NCBI GenBank assembly: GCA_002169105.1
Contig: NHJX01000008.1
Coordinates: 20,656 to 54,177 of the forward strand
Length of the DNA: 33,522 nt
Direction: 5' to 3'
Origin: Gammaproteobacteria bacterium TMED226
GTDB taxonomy: Bacteria; Pseudomonadota; Gammaproteobacteria; Magnimaribacterales; D2472
Within the stretch, counting starts at the first letter, position 1, and each line of letters begins with the position of its first letter. The notes below the pieces were generated by a model. The model had not been told where the DNA came from and ran no database searches. It saw only the letters and a list, made by a program, of their open reading frames with translations. A program made the translations under genes and the position numbers. This document shows positions 25,337-33,522 of this stretch, one piece after another.

Positions 25337-26391
25337 CTGCAATCAACTCAGAACTAATTATCGATGCAAAGATCCTTAGAAAAAATATTTCTTATATAAG
25401 AAATAAACTTCATAAGAAATCAAAATTCATGGCTGTAATAAAATCTGATGCTTATGGTCATAATCTAGAAAGTGTTGTTAAAGATATTGATGATCTTTCT
25501 GATGGATATGGAGTCGTTAGAATTGATGAGGCAAAAAAAATCAGGACCATATCTAATAAAAAAGTATTGTTAATGCAGGGTATATATACTCAAAATGAGT
25601 TCCTTGATGCTAAAGAAAATAATTTGGATATTGTTATACACAATCAAGACCAATTCGAAATTATTAAACAAAATAACAACTTTGAAAACTTATGGTTTAA
25701 AGTAAATACTGGTATGAATAGACTTGGATTTGAGATAGAAGACTTTATGAGAATATATAACAAATACCTTCGTGATAAGAAATTTACCTTAATGACCCAT
25801 CTTGCTGCATCAAATGATAAAGAATCTGTATCTAATAAAAATCAAATTAAACTATTTGAAGATTTATATAATAATCTTAATGATGATGTAGATAAAAGTA
25901 TTGCAAATACTGGATGCATTATGAATTTTCCAGATCAAGCCCATGATTGGGTAAGATGTGGAATTGGTATTTATGGGGGATATTTAAAAGACAAAGAGAT
26001 TAAAACAGCAATGACTCTTAGGTCACCAGTTGTAAATTTAAGACCAATCAAGAAAGGAGAAAAGGTAGGCTATGACGGAAGAGCTGTAGCTCTTGATGAT
26101 ATGCTTATTGCTTCTGTGTACCTTGGCTATGCAGATGGATTACCACTAAACATTAAAGACAACACGCACGTTATGATTAATAATCAAATAGCTAAAGTAT
26201 TTGGAAGGGTTAGTATGGATCTAACCACAGTAGATGTAACGAATATAGAAAATTGTTCTGTAGGAGATTGGTGTGAGTTTTTTTCACCAAATTTACCTAT
26301 ATCAAAAATTGTCAAGACAAATGATTTAATTTCATACTACTTAATGACAGGAATTAAATCCAGGGTCAGGATGGTATATAAAAAAATATAG
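25333..26391 (+). CDS. alr: Alanine racemase
   Basis: PLP enzyme that makes D-alanine for Ddl. The 352 residues carry the PLP lysine K37 in AVIKSDAYGH (34-43), NTGMNRLGF (125-133), DWVRCGIGIYG (205-215), the second catalytic base Y266 in LGYADGLP (264-271) and a later GRVSMDLTTVDVT. Length is close to E. coli Alr (359). The overlap with dnaB (ATGA) implies translational coupling. Confidence 0.95.
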   Translation: MTAINSELIIDAKILRKNISYIRNKLHKKSKFMAVIKSDAYGHNLESVVKDIDDLSDGYGVVRIDEAKKIRTISNKKVLLMQGIYTQNEFLDAKENNLDIVIHNQDQFEIIKQNNNFENLWFKVNTGMNRLGFEIEDFMRIYNKYLRDKKFTLMTHLAASNDKESVSNKNQIKLFEDLYNNLNDDVDKSIANTGCIMNFPDQAHDWVRCGIGIYGGYLKDKEIKTAMTLRSPVVNLRPIKKGEKVGYDGRAVALDDMLIASVYLGYADGLPLNIKDNTHVMINNQIAKVFGRVSMDLTTVDVTNIENCSVGDWCEFFSPNLPISKIVKTNDLISYYLMTGIKSRVRMVYKKI

Positions 26392-26433
26392 TTATTATAA
26401 TAAGTCATTATTGTTTAACTATTATTTTTAATC

Positions 26434-26442
26434 TGTTATTCT
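26434..26442 (+). promoter_or_regulatory. Putative extended -10 promoter of the pyrG-kdsA-eno block
   Basis: TGTTATTCT fits the extended -10 pattern in the 75-base gap between alr and pyrG, 25 bases before the pyrG ATG. The gap also holds a perfect 12-base palindrome TTATTATAATAA (26392-26403), whose centre contains TATAAT on both strands, and may hold a second start site. No -35 is convincing. Confidence 0.35.
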
Positions 26443-26457
26443 AATATCCCATCATGA

Positions 26458-28095
<1,638 letters not shown>

Positions 28096-28100
28096 TTTAT

Positions 28101-28931
28101 ATGAAACTAAGAAACTTCGAAATAGATAACAATAAACCAATGGTCTTAATGGGAGGAATGAATGTTCTTGAGTCTAGAGACCTAGCGATGGAGGTTGCCG
28201 AAAGATTTAAGGAGGTCAGCCTTAAACATAATATAAATTATATTTTTAAAGGTTCCTTTGATAAAGCTAATAGGAGCTCAATCAAATCATTTAGAGGCCC
28301 TGGGATGGAAGAGGGACTTAAGATTCTTCAAGAAATTTCCAATACTTTTGATATTCCTGTTATTACTGATATTCATGAGCCCAATCAAGCCGAGCCGGTT
28401 AGTGAGATTTGTGAAGTAATACAAATACCTGCCTTCCTAGCAAGACAGACTGATTTAGTAAATGCGGCGGCAAAAACAAAATCAATAATACAGTTCAAGA
28501 AGCCACAGTTCTTATCAGCCCCAGAGATGTCAAATATTGTTGAGAAGTGTTCATCGGCTGGCAATAGTCAGATAACATTATGCGAGCGAGGCAATAGCTT
28601 TGGTTACAATAATTTAGTTGTTGATACTTTAAATTTTCAAATTCTTAAAAAGCTATCCAAGCCAGTTATATTTGATGTGACTCATTCTCTCCAGTTACCA
28701 GGAGGATTAGGAAGTGCAACTGGGGGGAGAAGAGAGTATGTTTTAAGTTTAGCTAAAGCTGGAATATCTCAATCAATTGCAGGATTATTTCTTGAAGCCC
28801 ATCCAACTCCAGATAAGGCAATGTGTGATGGTCCATGTGCTTTACCTTTATCTATATTAGAAGAATTTATGAAACAAATAAAAGATCTAGACGAATTTGT
28901 AAAAAATCAAAATGATCTTGAGATAACATAA
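28101..28931 (+). CDS. kdsA: 3-deoxy-8-phosphooctulonate (KDO-8-P) synthase
   Basis: Condenses PEP with arabinose 5-phosphate to give KDO-8-P for the LPS inner core; its presence shows an LPS-bearing cell. The 276 residues show [16 protein letters not shown] (17-32), [72 protein letters not shown] and [15 protein letters not shown]. Asn21 in GMNVLES, rather than Cys, marks the metal-independent class as in E. coli. Confidence 0.96.
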   Translation: MKLRNFEIDNNKPMVLMGGMNVLESRDLAMEVAERFKEVSLKHNINYIFKGSFDKANRSSIKSFRGPGMEEGLKILQEISNTFDIPVITDIHEPNQAEPVSEICEVIQIPAFLARQTDLVNAAAKTKSIIQFKKPQFLSAPEMSNIVEKCSSAGNSQITLCERGNSFGYNNLVVDTLNFQILKKLSKPVIFDVTHSLQLPGGLGSATGGRREYVLSLAKAGISQSIAGLFLEAHPTPDKAMCDGPCALPLSILEEFMKQIKDLDEFVKNQNDLEIT

Positions 28932-28934
28932 AAA

Positions 28935-30209
28935 ATGTTAAAGATTTCTTCAGTTAAAGCAATACAGGTTTTTGACTCCAGAGGTTTTCCGACAATTTCT
29001 TGTAAAGTGGTTTTAGAAGATGGAACTTCAGCTTTCGCCATGGTCCCTAGCGGAGCCTCTACTGGTTCTAAAGAGGCTATAGAATTAAGAGATAATAAAA
29101 GTACTTATCACGGTAAAAGTGTTCTAAAAGCTGTTAGCAACATTAATAAAGAGCTGTCCTCAATTGTTATTGGTAAAGATCCAAATAATCAGCAAGAGAT
29201 AGACAAGTCACTAATAATGTTTGATGCTACACAGGATAAATCTAAGGTTGGAGCAAATGCTATACTCGCTGTATCTCTAGCTGTCGCTCATGTTGCCTCT
29301 AAAGCTAAAAATATTAATCTATATGAACATTTTTCTAGTATTTATGAAGATATTACTGGTATTGTTCTTAATTATTCTATGCCAATGCCCATGTTTAATA
29401 TTCTTAATGGTGGTGAGCATGCTGACAATAATATTGATTTACAAGAATTTATGATCATTCCAAGTGGAGCAAAGACATTTGTTGAGGTGATGGAATGGGC
29501 AACAACAATTTATCATAATCTTAAAAAAATATTACTGGTTAAAAAATGTTCTACAGCAGTTGGTGATGAGGGAGGTTTTGCACCAAATTTAAAGTCAAAT
29601 GAGGACGCAATAAAATTAATAATTGATGCTATAAAAAAGTCAAACTTGGAGCCAGGCGTTGATGTTAATATTGCACTTGATTGCGCAGCAAGCGAGTTTT
29701 ATGACGGAAAAAAATATATTTTACAAGGTGAGGATAAGAAACTTTCACCATCTGAATTTGTAGAATACCTTCATGATTTAGTATCAAAATACCCAATAAC
29801 TTCTATCGAAGACGGTATGGATGAAGATGATATTGCAGGATGGAAAATGCTAACAGAGAAATTAGGATCAAAATGCCAACTTGTAGGAGATGACTTATTT
29901 GTTACCAATAAAAAAATCCTAACAGATGGAGTTAAACAAAATATAGCAAATTCTATTTTAATCAAACCAAATCAAGTTGGCTCTATAACCGAAACAATTG
30001 AAACAATTAACTGCGCAAATGAAAATAATTTTAAGTCAATTATTTCTCATCGTTCTGGTGAAACTGAGGACACAACTATTTCAGATCTTGCAGTTGGCCT
30101 AGGGATAGGACAAATTAAAACCGGAGCTCCATGCAGGTCTGACAGAATTGCAAAATATAATAGATTACTTTGGATAGAAGAAGAAAGCAGTGATATTGTT
30201 TTTAAATGA
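28935..30209 (+). CDS. eno: Enolase
   Basis: Converts 2-phosphoglycerate to PEP in glycolysis and gluconeogenesis; PEP is also the KdsA substrate. The 424 residues show VFDSRGFPTISCKV, VPSGASTGSKEAIELRD, the flexible-loop and general-base regions, NGGEHADNNIDLQEFMI, GDEGGFAPN, EDGMDEDDIAGW, GDDLFVTN, the catalytic Lys in LIKPNQVGS, and SHRSGETEDTTISDLAVG. Slightly shorter than E. coli (432). Three bases after kdsA and four-base overlap with ftsB. Confidence 0.97.
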   Translation: MLKISSVKAIQVFDSRGFPTISCKVVLEDGTSAFAMVPSGASTGSKEAIELRDNKSTYHGKSVLKAVSNINKELSSIVIGKDPNNQQEIDKSLIMFDATQDKSKVGANAILAVSLAVAHVASKAKNINLYEHFSSIYEDITGIVLNYSMPMPMFNILNGGEHADNNIDLQEFMIIPSGAKTFVEVMEWATTIYHNLKKILLVKKCSTAVGDEGGFAPNLKSNEDAIKLIIDAIKKSNLEPGVDVNIALDCAASEFYDGKKYILQGEDKKLSPSEFVEYLHDLVSKYPITSIEDGMDEDDIAGWKMLTEKLGSKCQLVGDDLFVTNKKILTDGVKQNIANSILIKPNQVGSITETIETINCANENNFKSIISHRSGETEDTTISDLAVGLGIGQIKTGAPCRSDRIAKYNRLLWIEEESSDIVFK

Positions 30210-30514
30210 ATAGGCCATATTATTTTTTAGTTACTTTTCTTATTTTGCTTATAATTCTTCTTTCTAAAAGCATTTTTTTTAGTGAAAATAATTATTCAAA
30301 GAGAAATGATTTAATTAAGGATAATACCATTCAAGAAAAAAAGAACATTGAGTTAAACAAGGAAAATGAAATTCTTCAATTTGAAATTATGAATGCTCAA
30401 AACTCAAATGATCATGTTGAGAATTTTGCAAGAGAAAAACTAAATTTAACATATCCTGAAGAAGATTTTGTTTCTTTTAAAGAAGATAAAGAAAAAAATG
30501 ATGAAAAAAAATGA
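30206..30514 (+). CDS. ftsB: Cell division protein FtsB
   Basis: Small bitopic protein forming the FtsQLB complex with FtsL (9636) and FtsQ (20860). The 102 residues have one transmembrane helix (about 5-20), a coiled coil rich in Asn, Lys and Glu (about 30-65), and the DivIC/FtsB tail motif HVENFAREKLNLTYPEEDFV. A charged Lys/Glu/Asp end overlaps ispDF by 17 bases. The position between eno and ispD is the standard gammaproteobacterial one. Confidence 0.9.
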   Translation: MNRPYYFLVTFLILLIILLSKSIFFSENNYSKRNDLIKDNTIQEKKNIELNKENEILQFEIMNAQNSNDHVENFAREKLNLTYPEEDFVSFKEDKEKNDEKK

Positions 30515-31646
30515 TCTATTAGTTGTTATTGCTGCTGCTGGAGTTGGAGAAAGATTTGGACAGGATATTCCGAAGCAATATGCAAAGATAAATCACCAAA
30601 CGGTTATTGAGATGGCAACTTGGCCTTTTATAAATTCCAAATACGTATCTAAAATCATTATAGCTATCTCTAAAGAGGATGTTGAAATTGAGAAACAGAG
30701 TTTTTATGGGCAAGAAAAAATAGAATTTATTTATGGTGGAAAAACTAGACAAGAATCAATATATAACGCATTAAAAAATACTAATAAGAAATTCAACTAT
30801 GTCATAACTCATGATGCAGCGCGTCCAAATATATTTGAAGACGATATTAGAAATTTATATAAAGATATTAAGAAAACAAAATCAAGCTGTTCTTTTTTAT
30901 ACACTCCTGTATATGATTCTATTAAAAAAAATGGAGTAATTGAGGAAACTATAGATAAAAACAAATTTTATTTAGTTCAAACTCCTCAAATATCCCAATT
31001 TTCTGATTTGAAATTATCAATAAAGAAATGTATTGATAAAGATATATATTGTCCTGATGAATCCTCTGCTATTGAATATTCAAATCTGAAATTATCAAAA
31101 ATTAAAGGCAGAAGGTCTAATATCAAAATTACAGAACCTGATGACTTGGAGATACTTAATAAATTCTTAACAAGGACTGGAATGGGATTTGACCTTCATA
31201 AGTATGAAAGGGGCTCTGGAATAATTCTTGGAGGGTATAAGATTGAATGTGATTTTAGAATAATTGCACATTCCGATGGGGATGTTCTTCTTCATTCAAT
31301 TGCAGACTCAATTTTAGGTGCATCAGGCCTTGGTGATATTGGAAAGCACTTTTCAGATCAAGATAAAAAAAATAAGAACTTAGATAGCTCAAAGATAATA
31401 AAATTTTGCCTTATGAAATTAGATGAATTAAATTTAGAAATCTATAATGTCGACACTACTGTAATATGTGAACAACCAAAGATTAACCCCCACAGAGAGA
31501 AGATTTTAAAAAAGTTGTCAAAAATCTTGGGAATTTCAACTGCTCGTATAGGTTTGAAAGCTACCACTTCTGAGGGAATAGGCATTATTGGAAAAAACAA
31601 AGCAATTGCTGTTCAAAGTCTTGTAAATCTTAGAGATAAAAAATGA
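30498..31646 (+). CDS. ispDF: Bifunctional IspD-IspF enzyme of the MEP isoprenoid pathway
   Basis: One 382-residue protein combines two enzymes of the non-mevalonate pathway. Residues about 1-222 are IspD (2-C-methylerythritol 4-phosphate cytidylyltransferase): AAAGVGERFGQDIPKQY (12-28), GGKTRQESIYNAL, THDAARPN, PQISQF, and DESSAIEY. Residues about 225-382 are IspF (MECDP synthase): TGMGFDLHKY with metal ligands D232 and H234, AHSDGDVLLHSIADSILGA, GDIGKHFSDQD, and TTSEGIGIIGKNKAIAVQS. The join (DDLEILNKFLTRTGMGFD) has almost no linker. Starts at ATG 30498 or 30501 inside ftsB; an in-frame TTG at 30468 is unlikely. Pseudomonas and E. coli have two separate genes. Confidence 0.95.
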   Translation: MMKKNDLLVVIAAAGVGERFGQDIPKQYAKINHQTVIEMATWPFINSKYVSKIIIAISKEDVEIEKQSFYGQEKIEFIYGGKTRQESIYNALKNTNKKFNYVITHDAARPNIFEDDIRNLYKDIKKTKSSCSFLYTPVYDSIKKNGVIEETIDKNKFYLVQTPQISQFSDLKLSIKKCIDKDIYCPDESSAIEYSNLKLSKIKGRRSNIKITEPDDLEILNKFLTRTGMGFDLHKYERGSGIILGGYKIECDFRIIAHSDGDVLLHSIADSILGASGLGDIGKHFSDQDKKNKNLDSSKIIKFCLMKLDELNLEIYNVDTTVICEQPKINPHREKILKKLSKILGISTARIGLKATTSEGIGIIGKNKAIAVQSLVNLRDKK

Positions 31647-32401
31647 AAATACTATTAACAAATGATGACGGTTATGATGCTACAAATATAAAAAGCTTAC
31701 ACAGCAAGCTTTCTGAAAAACACGAAGTTTGGATTGTAGCTCCAAAAAACAATTGCAGTGGAATGAGCGCAGCAATTTCATATCTTAATGAAATAGAAGT
31801 TATCAAAATAGATGAAAAAACCTATGCTGTTGACGGAACGCCGGCTGATTGTTCTTATTTAGGGCTCTTGAGTATCGTAGATTTTGAATTTGATATCGTT
31901 GTATCAGGAATTAATCATGGTGCAAATATTGGAAATGATGTTCTGTACTCTGGAACAGTTGGGGCAGCAATCGGAGGTAGGAATTTAAAATATCCACCAA
32001 TAGCAATTTCTGTTGCGTCATATGATGCAAAAGATATAGATTTTATCACCAATAAGTCTTGTGAATTAATTGATAAAATTATCACCTCTGCTGGAAGTTT
32101 AAAAGGTAAAGTAATAAATATAAACTTCCCTGATATCTCAAAAAACGAATATAAAGGTATTAAAGCTACTGGGATTTCTAAAAGAGATATTCCTGGAAGG
32201 CCTATTAAAATTGAAACAAATTCATCAAAGCCTGATGTTTATAGATATAGATACAACCTTTCTGGAGAGCCTCTTGCAGAAAGTTCTTTTATTACAGATG
32301 CAGAAGCAATTAAGAATGGTTATGTTTCTTTTTCAATCCTTGACTACAGTCTTAATTCAGAAAATTTTATCAATGATGCAAATAAATACATAAATGAGTA
32401 A
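31643..32401 (+). CDS. surE: 5'/3'-nucleotidase SurE
   Basis: Metal-dependent nucleoside monophosphate phosphatase linked to stationary-phase survival. The 252 residues begin with KILLTNDDGYDA carrying the metal ligands D8 and D9, followed by VAPKNNCSGMSAAIS, VDGTPADCSYLGL, VVSGINHGANIGNDVLYSGTVGAA (with the metal-binding Asn), and VININFPD. Starts in the ispDF stop (ATGA) and overlaps pcm by eight bases. truD, between ispF and surE in Pseudomonas, is missing. Confidence 0.96.
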   Translation: MKILLTNDDGYDATNIKSLHSKLSEKHEVWIVAPKNNCSGMSAAISYLNEIEVIKIDEKTYAVDGTPADCSYLGLLSIVDFEFDIVVSGINHGANIGNDVLYSGTVGAAIGGRNLKYPPIAISVASYDAKDIDFITNKSCELIDKIITSAGSLKGKVININFPDISKNEYKGIKATGISKRDIPGRPIKIETNSSKPDVYRYRYNLSGEPLAESSFITDAEAIKNGYVSFSILDYSLNSENFINDANKYINE

Positions 32402-33074
32402 TTCAGGTTTTACTTTTAGAAGGGTAAGGGAAGATATGATTGAAAATCTTCTTGATCTAGGTATTAAAGACTTTAGGGTGCTGGACGCAATGTCTCAAAT
32501 TCCAAGACATATCTTTCTTGATGAGACATTTTGGTCCAGAGCATACGAGAATAGATCATGGACAATTGGATACAAACAAACCATCTCACAGCCATATATA
32601 GTTGCTAAGATGACTGAGCTTTTAATATCTCATACAAACTCTAGAGGTAAAATTTTTGAAAAAGTTTTAGAGATTGGTTCTGGGTGTGGCTATCAATCAG
32701 CTGTATTGTCTTTCTTTGCTGAAAAAGTTGACGCAATTGAGAGAATCAAACCATTAGTTCAAAAATCAAGAGACAATATGAATAAATTAAAAATTAATAA
32801 TGTAATATTTAAATATGGTGATGGATATCAAGACTGGGACAACTCAATTAAATATGATGGAATTTTATGTGCCGCATCTCCTAGGGAATATCCTAAGGAC
32901 TTAGTTTCAATTTTAAAAAAAGATGCTAAGTTGGTATTACCGGTAGGAGGAGCATCTCAAAAACTGAACGTTATAAAAAAATGTGAGAACGATGAGGTTG
33001 AAGAAAGTTTTTATGATGATGTCTCTTTTGTTCCAATGCTAGCTGGTAAATCAGATGATGGTAATGATGCATGA
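32394..33074 (+). CDS. pcm: Protein-L-isoaspartate O-methyltransferase
   Basis: Repairs isoaspartyl residues in damaged proteins using S-adenosylmethionine. The 226 residues contain VLDAMSQIPRHIFLDE, the family motif TISQPYIVAKMTELL, the cofactor loop VLEIGSGCGYQSAVLS, VDAIERI, and LKKDAKLVLPVGG. The surE-pcm pair is conserved in gammaproteobacteria. Overlaps the DUF368 gene by four bases. Confidence 0.95.
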   Translation: MSNSGFTFRRVREDMIENLLDLGIKDFRVLDAMSQIPRHIFLDETFWSRAYENRSWTIGYKQTISQPYIVAKMTELLISHTNSRGKIFEKVLEIGSGCGYQSAVLSFFAEKVDAIERIKPLVQKSRDNMNKLKINNVIFKYGDGYQDWDNSIKYDGILCAASPREYPKDLVSILKKDAKLVLPVGGASQKLNVIKKCENDEVEESFYDDVSFVPMLAGKSDDGNDA

Positions 33075-33522
33075 AAGATAAAATTAGATATTTCATTGCA
33101 GGTGTCTTTATAGGTTTATCTGAATTATTACCAGGAATATCCGGCGCTACTGTTGCATTAATGTTTGGTGTGTATGAAAAAATATTAATTTTTTTAAGCA
33201 AATTTAAAGAACTAGATTTAATAATTCCTCTTTTACTGGGAATGGTTTTGAGCGTATTTGCATTCTCTTCTTTAATTAATTTTTTATACGAAAACTTCAC
33301 AAATATTTTTATTTTTCTAATTGCTGTTTTAATGATTGGATATGGAATTTTCTTGGTAATAAATACATACTTAAAAGAAAATATTAGTAAGGGAAAATTT
33401 TTTTATATCAATATATTTTTTGCAATTTTAATCGGTCTTCACATAAATAGTTTTCATATTGATGGATATCAAGAACCACAAACTTTTTTATTAATATTAT
33501 TTGGTTTTATAGCATGCTCTTT
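33071..33522 (+). CDS. DUF368 membrane protein, probable polyprenyl-phosphate transporter, 5' part
   Basis: The gene runs off the end of the window; about 150 residues are visible, roughly half of a normal family member. It starts with MKDKIRYFIAGVFIGLSELLPGISGATVALMFGVYE (key residues: E18, the PGISG at 21-25, GVYE at 33-36), the DUF368 signature, followed by several hydrophobic segments. DUF368 proteins (PopT in Vibrio cholerae) have been reported to return undecaprenyl phosphate across the inner membrane. That is family knowledge and the substrate here is inferred. The ATG overlaps the pcm stop (ATGA). In E. coli nlpD and rpoS follow pcm instead. Confidence 0.82.
   Translation, partial: MKDKIRYFIAGVFIGLSELLPGISGATVALMFGVYEKILIFLSKFKELDLIIPLLLGMVLSVFAFSSLINFLYENFTNIFIFLIAVLMIGYGIFLVINTYLKENISKGKFFYINIFFAILIGLHINSFHIDGYQEPQTFLLILFGFIACS

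Noticed and set aside
26399-26430. AATAA-gtca-TTATT repeat followed by a T-rich stretch after alr, as a terminator
   Set aside because: The stem is five A:T pairs and the T-run is broken; too weak for an intrinsic terminator.
32211-32393. 60-residue plus-strand ORF within surE
   Set aside because: Out-of-frame shadow of the conserved SurE C-terminus.

Overview
The window is a strongly AT-rich, very densely packed stretch of a Gram-negative chromosome. The gene content (SspA, an LpoA-type lipoprotein, KdsA, a bc1 complex) and the gene order (zapE, rplM-rpsI, petABC, sspA, lpoA/rsmI, rnpB, mraZ) match the Pseudomonas-type gammaproteobacterial layout. Low GC, gene overlaps of a few bases, shortened proteins and dropped neighbours (sspB, yraN, dolP, truD, tilS) suggest a genome-streamlined, probably marine, gammaproteobacterium of the SAR86 kind. 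The lineage is inference; no marker was searched.

Layout, all on + except one gene: (1) 3-704 the 3' part of zapE; 780-1603 rplM-rpsI; 1700-4323 petA-petB-petC (bc1 complex); 4336-4947 sspA. (2) A reduced lpoA-like lipoprotein gene on the minus strand, convergent with sspA and divergent from rsmI. (3) 6725-7054 rnpB (RNase P RNA), then four 10-bp-spaced AAAGTGT boxes in front of mraZ. (4) 7149-22702 the dcw (division and cell wall) cluster: mraZ, ftsZ, rsmH, ftsL, ftsI, murE, murF, mraY, murD, ftsW, murG, murC, ddl, ftsQ, ftsA. (5) 22781-26391 rpsF-rpsR-rplI-dnaB-alr. (6) 26467-33522 pyrG-kdsA-eno-ftsB-ispDF-surE-pcm and the start of a DUF368 membrane protein.

Most of the window serves envelope growth and division. 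KdsA makes an LPS sugar. Alr and Ddl make D-Ala-D-Ala. MurC to MurF, MraY and MurG make lipid II. IspDF feeds the isoprenoid carrier, and the DUF368 protein may recycle it. FtsW, FtsI, FtsQ, FtsL, FtsB, FtsA and FtsZ form the divisome, with ZapE and LpoA as accessory factors. Ribosomal protein, RNase P, replicative helicase and CTP synthase genes sit between these blocks.

The main surprise is that ftsZ is not in its usual place after ftsA. It is the second gene of the cluster, between mraZ and rsmH, directly behind MraZ-type operator repeats. Other oddities are a strongly shortened MurD with an altered P-loop, FtsI with SSQ instead of the SxN motif, an IspD-IspF fusion, an S6 with a long charged tail next to an N-terminally shortened S18, and an LpoA reduced to about one domain. 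I saw no mobile element, CRISPR array, tRNA or rRNA. No stretch over 300 bases lacks a gene once rnpB is counted.
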